From the NCBI GenBank assembly GCA_964035575.1, contig OZ037855.1:1-64000 (forward strand): a stretch of 64,000 nt of DNA. Direction: 5' to 3'. Source of the DNA: Rhynchopus sp. YZ270_cl-10. Its lineage: Eukaryota; Euglenozoa; Diplonemea; Diplonemida; Diplonemidae. This document shows positions 19,302-29,180 of this stretch, piece by piece. The position numbers and the translations under genes are program-made. Below the pieces are notes generated by a model that saw only the letters and a list, made by a program, of their open reading frames with translations, ran no database searches and was not told the origin of the DNA. Position 1 is the stretch's first letter; the number at the start of each line of letters is the position of its first letter.

Positions 19302-20673
19302 TCAGTACACTGCAAGCTTGCGAACCTGAAAGGGGTGATGAAAGTTAAAATGAGTCGAACAGAGTTGGGAAAACAAAGCAATAAGGTGATCGTAGTGGAG
19401 TGGTACATACCAAGTCTGCGATTCCCTGCACGAAAATGTCGTTCGCGTTGAGCGAGGGGACAAGGTCCATCTTGGTGCCGCCCTTCTCGAGAAACTCGTG
19501 TCGCAGCTCGCTGCCGATCTCGTCGATAGTCTCGAGACAGTCAGCGACGAAAGCAGGGCTGAACACGAGTACACGCTTCTTGTCGTCGGACTCCGCAAAC
19601 TCGCCGAACTTCTCGTCCGTGTACGGCTGCAGCCACTTTGTGGGCCCGAGCCGCGACTGGAACGTCACTGTGTACTTCTCCTCAGGGATTCCCACAGCCT
19701 TGGCAATGCGCCGCGAAGTTTCATGGCAGCTTGCTTTGTAGCAGAGGCGGTTGCGCTCCGTCAGCTTCGAGCAGCACCCTGTCTTCGGACAGCTATCGGG
19801 CTTGCACTCAAGCGAGCCCTTGGTGATCTGCTTGACAGGGACGCCGTGGTAGCTGAAGACGTAGTGGTCGTACTCCTCCTTCATGAGCGCTGCGGACGTC
19901 TGTTCGAATGTCTCGACAAAGCCCTTCATCCCTAGCAGCGTGCTGTTGAACGTCAGGTTCGGGATGCGGTCCCAGGAGCTGAGGATATCGAAGACCTTCT
20001 GGTGGATCGACCCTGTGCACGACGAGGAGTACTGCGGGAAGAGCGGCACGACGATGATGTGCTCGACACACTTCCGCTTCAGGCGCATCAGCGCGTCTTC
20101 GAGGGATGGCGACTGGTAACGCATCGCCAGCTCCACATGAAACTTCCCTGCATCGGACCGGCCGAGGCTGTTGCGCACACCGTTCAGCAGCTCCACACCG
20201 TAGCGCATGATAGGCGAGCCAAGGTTCGAGTCTTCCAAGGATGTGTCCCAGATCCTGCGGTACATCGCAGCCGAGCCAGAGGCACGGAACGGTGCGATGA
20301 TAAGATTCACAAGCATCCACCTGCAGTGCGGTGGTGCATCGATGACACGCTCGTCCGAAAGAAATTCACGCAGGAAGCGGCGCACAGCAGACGTGTCGAC
20401 GCCTTCGGGTGTCCCGAGGTTCACCAGAAGCACGCCTGTCGTCCCAGGCTTCGTGTCTGCGTCGTACTCCACACAGTCCGTCAGTAGAGGCTTGCGGAAG
20501 CCTACCGCAAAGCGCTGTGCGAAGTACACTGCCGCAGCGGCAAGGAGACAGTTCTTAGGGTCTTGCCAGTCAACACGGTCCTTGCTGCAGTGCCACGCGC
20601 CTGCTGCGCTGAGGACAGGAAGCACCACGCGGCACACACGCCGCATGAGACTGGGTTTGCTTTTATCGGTCAT
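19302..20673 (-). CDS. FECH: Ferrochelatase (two exons)
   Basis: Exons are 20673-19411 and 19325-19302. The 85-bp intron has donor GTATGT and acceptor TTTCAG, and splicing gives 428 residues ending in RKLAVY. The enzyme inserts ferrous iron into protoporphyrin IX, the last step of heme synthesis. Family marks are GVLLVNLGTPE (about 81-91), the iron-ligand His in FSYHGVPVKQI, FQSRLGPTKWLQPYTD, and the catalytic Glu in SPAFVADCLETIDEI. Between the His and the Arg motif is a Cys-rich insertion (six Cys, CPKTGCC and LCYKASC). Such Cys insertions are known in some bacterial ferrochelatases, where Cys can bind a 2Fe-2S cluster. The first 60 residues contain a hydrophobic stretch and may target an organelle; mitochondrion or plastid cannot be decided. 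Confidence 0.95.
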
Positions 20674-21667
20674 TTTATGGAGGGACTCAACCGTCGAGAC
20701 TCACCTATTGGGGTAAGGGGTAATGTGGGAGGAAACGTTGAAAGTGCACAACAAACGCAAAAAGGCGAGACAGAAGGCAGCGAGTGGGCGTCTCAAATGG
20801 AAGGGGATGTATGCTCTTGTGCAGAGACGAGTGATAAGTGTCGATTTGCTGTCGGGACTCAAATTTCCTTTACAGAATAAAGGGAGACTATTTGACTGGT
20901 GAAAAAAGAAGGAGTTGTGTTTTTTCGCCTCTGGGTATGCTTGGGGCAAGGCACTAGGGAGGAAAGTTCAAAAACAAAAAACATTGATTTTCTGATACAA
21001 ATAAGAATGATGAATTTGAAAAGTACACTTTTTTTTGAAAAAAGAGATTGAGCCCCATCGCCCTGATCTCTCAAGGAGGGATGAATGGACAGGTCTCTGA
21101 CAAAGTAAAAGTTGAAAGTGACGCCGTCTCTGGACGACACTGACAACGAAACTTTCAAAGAAGAGGTGGCAAGGAGGTTGGGAAACCGTCCCTCCTCTCC
21201 CCTCATCTTGACTACAATAGACCAAAAGCCCGTCTGATTAGACAAAAAAAAAACGTGAAAACATGACTGTGTCTCTGCACAACACCTCAATGGAAAAAAC
21301 GCTATTGTGATACCCTTGCCTCTCCCACAGAACAGAGAAAAATAATGTAACACTCCCACAGAAACTTCAGAAAAGTACATTGTCAACAAAAAGGAAGATA
21401 AAAAAAGAAATGCGTCATCAGACGCACACCGTCAACAGGAGAGCAAAAAAAAAAATACGCTGAAAAATGAACACGTAGCAAGACCGCTGTTGAGGGGTAA
21501 GTGTCAAACTGACCTAACCTTACCAAAAAAACACGATATCGAGGGGGGAGGTCTAAGCTGATAGAGATAAGAGAGGTCCACCCATTTTGAAGACTAATGT
21601 GCCTCAGGGGCATGCTTCAAAAACAGAAAAAACTTGACTTTGAAATACAACAGCCCGTAAAAAAAAT
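20674..21667. other. AT-rich spacer
   Basis: No supported gene. Upstream region of ferrochelatase with many A-runs. A minus-strand open frame at 20859-21389 has composition expected of non-coding AT-rich DNA and no recognisable motif. Confidence 0.55.
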
Positions 21668-21790
21668 TAGTAACTCTGATAGGTAAGGAAAAAAGGTTTT
21701 TTCGTTGATTGCTCAATTACCCCCCTGTTGGAGGGGGTGATTGGCGACCATATCTGAGGAACTAATTCTCCTTTAAGCTACGCACAAATT

Positions 21791-22451
21791 CAGGGCCTTC
21801 AACGTGTCGAAGTTAAGCCTTAACTTCGACAACTTTTTTATTTTGGTTTTTTTTTTTGTCGAAGTTCGACAAATCTAAAAAAAATATGGGATTTTGGCAA
21901 AATCCTTTTATCTCTGACCGAGTTACAGGGTGGTCCACGGGAGAAACTCGGTTCAGGGTTTTAACATTCTCCTGTGATCCACTGTGACCATTTGGACGGA
22001 GCTCGTAGAACTCAACGAGGAGTGAGCCAGGCAAAAGTAGCGTACCGTGCGCCTGCGGCGCAAGCAGGCATCCCACCCTTCCCATGCCATAGTTTGGCTG
22101 TAAATAAAGCGCCATGGTATGCGCAATATTTGAAATGTTGCGTACCGTGGCTTCGCCAGGGACTTTCGTTGTAATAAATGTACTGAGCTTACTGATAAGA
22201 CAGGTATACCCACTACGGCTTGTGGATCACCAGTGGCTACAAAGCTACCAATGCTGCTTGTGTTGAAATACACGTGTGTGGGACAGTTTTCAAAAATGAC
22301 CAAAACCTATATAAACCCCCTGAGAGCTTCTCCCTGTGATTTGCTGCACCCGCGCGCGCGAAGCGCGCGCGGGCTCGGGGAGGTCTTTTTTTTTTTTTTT
22401 TTTTACTTCGACAAAACTGTGGACAGGCTTTGTCGATGGTTGAAGGCCCTG
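21791..22451. mobile_element. Non-autonomous hAT element, 661 bp, with 8-bp target duplication
   Basis: Both ends carry the inverted repeat CAGGGCCTTCAAC. The flanking octamer CACAAATT is present on both sides (21783-21790 and 22452-22459). CAGGG-type ends and an 8-bp duplication are typical of hAT elements. Subterminal GTCGAAGTT-type motifs occur near both ends, including a perfect 12-1-12 palindrome at 21806-21830 and a 7-1-7 palindrome at 21857-21871; such repeats are probable transposase-binding sites. The interior encodes no transposase. The second copy of the host repeat at 62990 lacks this insertion and so represents the empty site. Confidence 0.92.
22308..22404 (+). other. TATA-like box, perfect GC hairpin and T-run inside the hAT element
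   Basis: A TATATAAA string at 22308-22315 is followed about 34 bp later by a perfect 11-3-11 inverted repeat of CG dinucleotides (22349-22373, GAA loop), and after a short G-rich spacer by a run of about 19 T. The order resembles a small Pol III-type transcription unit ending in a T-run. It could equally be element structure without transcription. Confidence 0.35.
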
Positions 22452-22557
22452 CACAAATTGTAGGTATAAAAACAAAGAAAAAACAAAACAAAAAAGAAGG
22501 GCTAGGGGGTAAAACCACGTTATCTCACAAAAAGGTTATTTTTGCAGAGTACTTTTT

Positions 22558-24691
22558 TTAGTGCGATGCATCCAGAATACCCTTCTTCCACTCCTCCTTC
22601 GCGCCTTCGACGCGCTCCGTTTCAAAAGACTTATGCTCGCCTCCTTCAATCCGCAGAAGCCCCTTCTTCTCCAACTCCGGGCCCAGATCCGTCTTCACGT
22701 CCTCGCCTCCTCCCCAGAAGATGCCGGTGAAGTTCTTGAACATGCCCTGCGAGGTGATACCCTGCGCCGCCAGCCACGGGATGACGCGCTTCACGATGTT
22801 GAACTCGGAGTCCAGCGTCATGACGAAGTTCTCCTGGATGAGAGCTCCGAACAGCAGGGATGTGTAGCCAGGGTCGATCTGCAGACGGTGCACCCGGACA
22901 GTGTCGAACATCGCCTCAAGCAGGCGTCCCACGATGCACGAATCAGACCCCTTCGCAGGCTGGTAGTACCGGAACACCTCCTCGACGGTGCTCTGGAAGT
23001 TGCTGTACGACACCTCCTCACGCTGCGTCGCGCCTTCGCCCATCTGCCACAGCGCCTGGCCCAGGGTGGCCGGCTCCCACTTCGCAAAGCCTTGGAGCAC
23101 AAGGCGTGCGGTCTCAGCCTCGTCCGGCTGGAGGTGCTGACACAGCCCACAGTCGACAAGGTACACGGCAGGCCACTTCTTGCCCTCGGGCACGTAGTTC
23201 GTGACAAGGATGTTGCCCGGGTGCAGGTCACCGTGCAGCCAGTTGTCGCGCAGCAGGAACTTCAGGTATGTGTCCATCCCGACGCCGGCAAGGTGCGTGC
23301 GCAGGTCCTGGGGGAGGCTCCTGTAGAGGGATGGGGAGGGGGTTTGTGAAATGTGAGAACAGGTTGGTGGGTCTTAATGTTTCAATAGAAAGAGAAAGGT
23401 TGGGTAAGACCCTAAACCTCTCTGTGCTTAGTCGCCTCGTCACATAGCACGTCAGTCATACTTGAGGTACGCATCGTCCGCGGTGTGTGCGTCGGCAAAC
23501 TCCTCGACAAGCACGCATGTCGACACGTACGGGCGCACCGGCTTCGGGAAGGTTGCGAAGCGGTCGGTGTCCTGGCCTTCGAAGTTCTCGAGGAAGTACT
23601 CAAGGTTCTCTGCCTCGATGCGGAGATCGATCTGCTGTGCAAGATGCGTCGTCCATGCGAGGGCCTGTGTGTGGAGTAGGGGTGGAAGACGATGTGCGGG
23701 GGGAGTCGGAAGACGCAGCAAAGGCGGTGTTGTGACACTGATGTATTTTACCATCAGAAAAGCAGCTCAAGGCTGTCTGCATTCTGCTAGCTGTGTACAT
23801 ACCGCCTTCGGCAGAAGCAGCCACTTCATGCTCTCGAAGTATTTGTCGCAGAAGCGTGCAAGGGAGTTGAGAACGTGGAAGTCGAGCGCAATGCGCTCGC
23901 GCACCTCAGGGTGGCAGATCTTGATGGCAACGAGCTGGCCGCTCTCACGCAGCTTACCTCTGTGCACCTGGGCGATGGAGCCGCTGCCAACAGGTTTCTC
24001 GTCGATGAACTCGAAAATCTCGTCCACGTCACCTGAGGGGGAGGTGGGTACATGGGAGGGGGCGAAAGGTGAAAAGTGTTGAGGAAGAGAAGCTTTCTGT
24101 TGTGGCACATACCCAGCTCACGCCTGATCTGCTCGCAGGAAAACTCGAAGGAGTGGGGATTCACTTGGTCAAAGAGACGTGCGAGCACCCTGTTGAGTTG
24201 GGGGGTTATTTAGTGTTTAGCTGAAAACGCCGCATCGTTAATCGATGATGCGGTCCCGCAAAATGAACCTCTTCTTCTTCCCCACTCACATACTCTCTGA
24301 ACTCCGGGTCCACGATGTCTCTGCGTGTCGCCAGCCACTGCGCGAGCTTGATGAAGGCGGGTCCTGCCTTCTGGATGGCCTCGATGAAGAGCTCCTGCCA
24401 TAAGAGCTTCGTGCGCGGGTGCATATAACAGAGGTGCCACGTGAGCATCAGTGGGAGGAAGTAAAGGCACAGCTCGGCATAGCGCACCAGCACGCGGAAC
24501 GTGCTCGTCTGGCGCAGGCTTTCGTCCTTCAGCCCGCCGTCTGGGTCCACTAGCACCCGCACGGCACGCTCCGGACCGGACACACCCGGGTCATAGCTGC
24601 GCACCCACGTGTGGAACGCACCGTACCCAGCACCAGCCGTGACCCCGGTGGTCAAAAGCAGCCTGCGTGCCCACACTACAGCCCGCCCCAT
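22558..24691 (-). CDS. ABC1/UbiB-family atypical kinase, ADCK2-like (five exons)
   Basis: Exons: 24691-24294, 24189-24113, 24032-23803, 23664-23462, 23320-22558. Introns of 104, 80, 138 and 141 bp all start GTATG and end CAG; the joined frame is 1,671 bases, 556 residues plus stop. The family supports coenzyme Q synthesis or lipid homeostasis, usually at mitochondria or plastids. Visible motifs: the N-terminal signature GPAFIKLAQW (110-119), where the usual KxGQ is KLAQ; a nucleotide loop GSGSIAQVHRG in place of the Ala-rich loop; VAIK lysine; catalytic WLHGDLHPGN; and metal-binding VDCG in place of DFG. GSGS..AQV is like animal ADCK2. The N-terminus has basic residues and a hydrophobic segment, consistent with mitochondrial targeting. 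Target quinone or lipid is unknown. Confidence 0.93.
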
Positions 24692-26019
24692 GATGTGGCC
24701 TGTTTTGGTGTCTTCTGTGAAGGTGAATGTTAGAAAATATAAATGTTGACTGGAAATACCAGGCCCTCAGGCCCTGTGACTGTGCAACTGCGTGATCACG
24801 TGTGATGTTGTCCAACAATGAAGGGGCGAGGGGAAGGCAGACATTTTATTATTGAAAACGATGAAGACACCAATTCAATATGATGGGTGGTTGAAAAACA
24901 AATGGGCAAAGAACCATTGTGCTTTGATTGTGACTTTTTCTACAACGCCAGACACAGTAGAAAAGAAACTCCTCCAAAAGAAGAAGGCCTGCTGCTGAGG
25001 CGCGGGTCTTTCTCTCATACTGTGTCCACATTGTCAAACAGTCCTTGAGATCCTCGAGAGATGAGTGGAGCTGGCCACTCATTCCTCAGGAGTCGTGAAA
25101 GAGCACAAAGGGGTCTTGACGTAAAATAAAAGAAAATGGGTCATAAAAGTAAAAAGGGGAAACATCAAAAAGACGGGATTTGGTAGCATTGGTCGCATGT
25201 GTGTATCGAAGCAGCTCTGTGTGCTTAGTCACCTCACATGAGAAAATAGGATCAATGTGGTTCTCTAATAGAAAAAAGGCAGTTCCTGAACGGCATCTCC
25301 GCACTTAGGCAGTCAGAAGTGTGCTGAGACAGAATGTTCAACAATAAAAAACGAAAGATGCCAACAAAAGATAATTTGTAAGATGAGCAACACTGGGTCA
25401 CCTCACAAATAAAATCAGGGATATTGCTAACTTTCAGGATTTTGGGATTTGGGGCGATGGTCGGAAAAAGGGGAGGGAGTGAATTTTTCTGAAAAGGGGG
25501 GTACAAAAAAATAGGGTCTCCCGAGCTTTCTCCCGTGAGAGGCTCTTGCCCCGGAGCTGTGATAAGTTGTCCATAGTACCATAGTACCATAGTACCAGAG
25601 TTACCGTGGGGCGATAGTGCGATGGTTAGCAATATCCCTGCAAATAAAACACAAGGGGGGGAGGGGTGAACACAAAGGATGTGACCTTGGTTCGGAATAA
25701 AGCTTATTTGAGAGGGATAATATAAAATAAAATAAAATAGAACGCTTTCGAAGATTGTAAATAAAGGAACCGAATAATGCACAGGGAACGTTGCACTATG
25801 TCTCCTTGAAATTCTTCCCAAAACGCATGAATATGCTATACTTTGCGAGCATCGATGAACAGTTTCATCTGCAAAAAAGAAAATATCAGCAAAAAGAAAG
25901 TTGAACAAAAAAAGAACTTCAAAATAAAACGAGACGTTGAAAATGCAAACGTAATCAAAAAATAAAACACCAGAAATATTCATCATTCCTGTGGTGTCTA
26001 GGTGTCGTGTAGGGCTCCT
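24692..26019. other. AT-rich spacer with two copies of a dispersed motif
   Basis: No supported gene. The stretch includes two weaker copies of the CTTAGTCACC-type motif (about 25203-25238 and 25376-25408), both continuing into ACCTCACA. A short ATAGTACC tandem repeat (three units) lies at about 25574-25597. A long minus-strand open frame at 25252-25986 is Phe/Leu/Ile-rich and looks like non-coding AT-rich DNA. Confidence 0.55.
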
Positions 26020-27810
26020 CTAGGCAGTCCAGTTGTCGCCAGTCCAGTTGCCAGCACTGGGCGAGTCGCTGTCAGTCCAGTTGCCAGCGGCGGGTGAGTT
26101 GCTGCTGTAAGTCCAGTTGTCAGCACTGGGCGAGTTGCTGTCAGTCCAGTTGCCAGTCCAGTTGCCAGCACTGGGCGAGTTGCTGTCAGTCCAGTTGCCA
26201 GCGGCGGGTGAGTTGCTGCTGTAAGTCCAGTTGTCAGCACTGGGCGAGTTGCTGTCAGTCCAGTTGCCAGTCCAGTTGCCAGCACTGGGCGAGTTGCTGT
26301 CAGTCCAGTTGCCAGCACTGGGTGAGTCGCTGCTGTCAGTCCAGTTGCCAGTCCAGTTGCCAGCACTGGGCGAGTTGCTGTCAGTCCAGTTGCCAGTCCA
26401 GTTGCCAGCACTGGGCGAGTTGCTGTCAGTCCAGTTGCCAGCACTGGGCGAGTTGCTGTCAGTCCAGTTGCCAGCACTGGGTGAGTCGCTGCTGTCAGTC
26501 CAGTTGCCAGTCCAGTTGTCGCCAGTCCAGTTGCCAGCACTGGGCGAGTCGCTGCTGTCAGTCCAGTTGCCAGCGCTGGGTGAGTTGCTGTCAGTCCAGT
26601 TGCCAGCGGCGGGTGAGTTGCTGTCAGTCCAGTTGTCGCCAGTCCAGTTGCCAGCACTGGGCGAGTCGCTGCTGTCAGTCCAGTTGTCAGCGCTGGGTGA
26701 GTTGCTGCTGTAAGTCCAGTTGTCAGTGCTGGGCGAGTTGCTGTAAGTCCAGTTGCCAGCGCTGGGTGAGTCGCTGCTGTCAGTCCAGTTGCCAGTCCAG
26801 TTGTCGCCAGTCCAGTTGTCAGCACTGGGCGAGTTGCTGTCAGTCCAGTTGCCAGCACTGGGCGAGTCGCTGTCAGTCCAGTTGCCAGCGGCGGGTGAGT
26901 TGCTGCTGTAAGTCCAGTTGTCAGCACTGGGCGAGTTGCTGTCAGTCCAGTTGCCAGCGCTGGGTGAGTTGCTGCTGTCAGTCCAGTTGCCAGTCCAGTT
27001 GTCGCCAGTCCAGTTGCCAGCACTGGGCGAGTTGCTGTCAGTCCAGTTGCCAGTCCAGTTGTCGCCAGTCCAGTTGCCAGCACTGGGCGAGTCGCTGTCA
27101 GTCCAGTTGCCAGCGGCGGGTGAGTTGCTGCTGTAAGTCCAGTTGTCAGTGCTGGGTGAGTTGCTGTAAGTCCAGTTGCCAGCACTGGGCGAGTTGCTGT
27201 CAGTCCAGTTGCCAGCGGCGGGTGAGTTGCTGCTGTCAGTCCAGTTGTCAGTGCTGGGCGAGTTGCTGTAAGTCCAGTTGTCAGTGCTGGGCGAGTCGCT
27301 GTCAGTCCAGTTGCCAGCGCTGGGTGAGTTGCTGCTGTAAGTCCAGTTGTCAGTGCTGGGTGAGTTGCTGTAAGTCCAGTTGCCAGCACTGGGCGAGTTG
27401 CTGTCAGTCCAGTTGCCAGCGGCGGGTGAGTTGCTGCTGTCAGTCCAGTTGTCAGTGCTGGGCGAGTCGCTGTCAGTCCAGTTGCCAGCGCTGGGTGAGT
27501 TGCTGTAAGTCCAGTTGCTGGGTGAGTTGCTAGGAGTGGGCGGCAAGGGAGGCAAAGGCACAGTGGTGTCCGTTGTGTTCGTCATGTTCGGAAGTGTGGC
27601 GGAACCAGAGCCACCACCACAGGCACAGCAGGCCTCGAGCGCGACGTGCTCGTTCCTGTAGTCGCTGCCGTAGCGCACGCAGTTGTTGTCACGTGCGTAC
27701 CACTTGCAGTTGTAGCGGCTGCCGTCAATATCATGCCAGCGCTTGCCCGACTCCTGACGCAGGTCTTTGCATGGCGCAGCAAGCGCAAGCAGGACAATTG
27801 AGGTCAACAT
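26020..27810 (-). CDS. Secreted protein with a Cys module and about 50 NWT glycosylation repeats
   Basis: Met at 27810 starts a signal peptide (LTSIVLLALAAP), giving 596 residues; a Met 14 codons upstream is less likely. Residues 14-67 form a six-Cys module with a W-D-G-C-WYA-C-CCACGGG pattern like small modules common in secreted algal and oomycete proteins. A Pro-rich linker follows, then about 480 residues of 11-residue repeats of the type NWTDSNSPSAG, with variants DNWTYSSNSP and a shorter GDNWT. I count 53 NWT sequons. The tract would be extraordinarily N-glycosylated if exported. It ends GDNWTA with no membrane anchor. The likely role is cell-wall, mucilage or adhesive glycoprotein (inference). 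The repeated DNA has no stop in several other frames, which are shadows. Confidence 0.8.
   Translation of the reverse strand: MLTSIVLLALAAPCKDLRQESGKRWHDIDGSRYNCKWYARDNNCVRYGSDYRNEHVALEACCACGGGSGSATLPNMTNTTDTTVPLPPLPPTPSNSPSNWTYSNSPSAGNWTDSDSPSTDNWTDSSNSPAAGNWTDSNSPSAGNWTYSNSPSTDNWTYSSNSPSAGNWTDSDSPSTDNWTYSNSPSTDNWTDSSNSPAAGNWTDSNSPSAGNWTYSNSPSTDNWTYSSNSPAAGNWTDSDSPSAGNWTGDNWTGNWTDSNSPSAGNWTGDNWTGNWTDSSNSPSAGNWTDSNSPSADNWTYSSNSPAAGNWTDSDSPSAGNWTDSNSPSADNWTGDNWTGNWTDSSDSPSAGNWTYSNSPSTDNWTYSSNSPSADNWTDSSDSPSAGNWTGDNWTDSNSPAAGNWTDSNSPSAGNWTDSSDSPSAGNWTGDNWTGNWTDSSDSPSAGNWTDSNSPSAGNWTDSNSPSAGNWTGNWTDSNSPSAGNWTGNWTDSSDSPSAGNWTDSNSPSAGNWTGNWTDSNSPSADNWTYSSNSPAAGNWTDSNSPSAGNWTGNWTDSNSPSADNWTYSSNSPAAGNWTDSDSPSAGNWTGDNWTA
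26031..27530. repeat. 33-bp-based coding minisatellite
   Basis: Tandem units of 33 bp, with 30- and 36-bp variants and 15- or 12-bp short forms, all multiples of three, encode the NWT repeats of the gene above. Unit variants are interspersed in recurring blocks, for example a TDNWTYSSNSP-AAGNWTDS block used several times, showing block duplication. Confidence 0.9.
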
Positions 27811-28379
27811 AATTGTGTGTGTTTTATCTGTGAGGTGAAGAGGGGTGAACATTAGGTGCCTGTTGTACCTCCACAGCTCATCACCGGCACTGAGGCGTCA
27901 GGAAGCCTCAACAGCCAAGGCAGCACCGACGAACACGGTAGTGTTCGTGCAAAAAAAAAGGGGCGCACGGGTTCGATTTGTTTCTGCTTGTAATCAACAC
28001 AGCAAACCCGATCTGACCCCACCCAGGGTGCTGCCCAAAAACCCTTTATTCAGACACCCTATTACCGGACCTCATTTTTCATTTCCCATTTTGCACTCAT
28101 TTCATTTTTATCCCAAAAGGATTTAGGGCGAGTGCAGGTGGTTCAGCTCCTATCATGGAAACAGCACCACAAGCGTGCTCCCAAACCAACTCAAGATTTT
28201 TTATAAGTACGAGACTCTCTGCAATTGAGTGTTAAAAAAAGAATGAACAACACTGCTGCAGGACTTATTTTCCCCATTTTTTCAAATAATCTGCAAAAAA
28301 AAATTGGAAGTTCTAAGTGCAACCGCCTCTGTGGACGCAGGCACCTGATCATCCGCAGGAAAACCCCCTGCCCAAGACT
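27811..28379. other. Spacer between the sequon-repeat gene and the PGAM5-like gene
   Basis: Probably holds the promoter of the sequon-repeat gene and the 3' region of the PGAM5-like gene. Nothing else is visible beyond A- and T-runs. Confidence 0.55.
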
Positions 28380-29180
28380 CTAAACATTGTTCGTTGTCAC
28401 CATGTCAGGCGGGAGAAACCCAGAGTCTCCCATGCACCTGACGCAAACGTTCCCTGAGGGTGAGATGCGGATGTGTGTGATGGACGCATGCGGGATGGAG
28501 AGGATTGTCCAGGCCTCTGGCGCAAGCTGCAGCGCACGCAGCATCCAATAGCGGATGACGTTTGCGTGGGCGACGACGACGACGATCTCGTTGTGTTTGC
28601 TGCTGGCGGGCCTGCGGAAGAGACGCTTGTAGGCGCCTTCTGCTTGGGCGTGGCCGCGCTTTACGTCTTCCGGGGATCTGGTGTTTTCACGGTCAAACGC
28701 CAAACTAGGCCAACACTCCCTCAGCTGATCATCCACCTCTGGCGTCAACCCTAACGTCTTGATAAACGGCTGCGACGTCTGCATCGTTCTTGTTGCAGAG
28801 CTGACCACAAGCGAGGTGGGGTACCCAGACAGCCCCAACCCTTCACACAGCGATGCCACGCGCTCTGCGGAACGTTCTGCCTGGCGGCGGCCGAGATCTG
28901 TCAGCTCGCCTGTCTCAAGGTAGTACTGCCCGTGCCTGACCAGCACGATGCTGCGATACCCACGCGCCGTGCTTGGCTCAGAGTTCTTCCCAAAAAGGTT
29001 AGCCTCCGGAAGCGCAAGAGAATCCTTGTCCCAGTCGCGATTAAACTTCAGCCCCCAAGAGCCCGCATCCCCATCATGCAGGCCAACGACAGAGGTAGGG
29101 GTCTTCGCCTCCGCGACAGAGCTCCCCAGTGCAAAGCTTGCAACAAAGCCACCACTCAAGCGGAGAAGGTGGGAACGCAT
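28380..29180 (-). CDS. PGAM5: PGAM5-like histidine phosphatase
   Basis: A single exon encodes 266 residues. The histidine phosphatase signature VLVRHGQY (RHG at 82-84), SSATRTMQT and the second catalytic histidine region VVAHANVIRY are present. The C-terminal MGDSGFLPPD matches PGAM5 more than metabolic phosphoglycerate mutases. A WGLKFNRDWD block (about 42-51) resembles the WDxNWD multimerisation motif of PGAM5. The hydrophobic N-terminus (GGFVASFALGSSVA) fits the membrane anchor that places PGAM5 in mitochondria. PGAM5 enzymes are Ser/Thr protein phosphatases acting in mitochondrial quality control and stress; substrates here are unknown. Confidence 0.9.
   Translation of the reverse strand: MRSHLLRLSGGFVASFALGSSVAEAKTPTSVVGLHDGDAGSWGLKFNRDWDKDSLALPEANLFGKNSEPSTARGYRSIVLVRHGQYYLETGELTDLGRRQAERSAERVASLCEGLGLSGYPTSLVVSSATRTMQTSQPFIKTLGLTPEVDDQLRECWPSLAFDRENTRSPEDVKRGHAQAEGAYKRLFRRPASSKHNEIVVVVAHANVIRYWMLRALQLAPEAWTILSIPHASITHIRISPSGNVCVRCMGDSGFLPPDMVTTNNV

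Larger units (their letters stand above)
21668..22475 (+). repeat. Structured dispersed repeat, copy 1 (interrupted by a hAT insertion)
   Basis: Positions 21668-21790 and 22460-22475 together match 62990-63130. The conserved core begins AGTAACTCTGATAGGTAA and ends CTCCTTTAAGCTACGC, followed after the insertion by GTAGGTATAAAAA. Inside is a strong hairpin at 21714-21743: CAATTACCCCC pairs with GGGGGTGATTG (11 pairs, one of them G-T) around a short loop. An outer helix of about 13 positions is possible. Both copies keep the hairpin unchanged. It may be a small-RNA gene family or a short interspersed element; no known RNA family was recognised. Confidence 0.8.

Noticed and set aside
25252-25986. 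Minus-strand 244-codon open frame
   Set aside because: Phe/Ile/Leu-rich composition follows AT-rich DNA, and no motif or signal is recognisable.
26094-27533. Plus-strand 479-codon Cys/Ser/Gln frame and a minus-strand Ala/Thr/Leu frame over the sequon repeat
   Set aside because: Both are shadows: only the NWT frame carries a signal peptide and a unique Cys module at its start.
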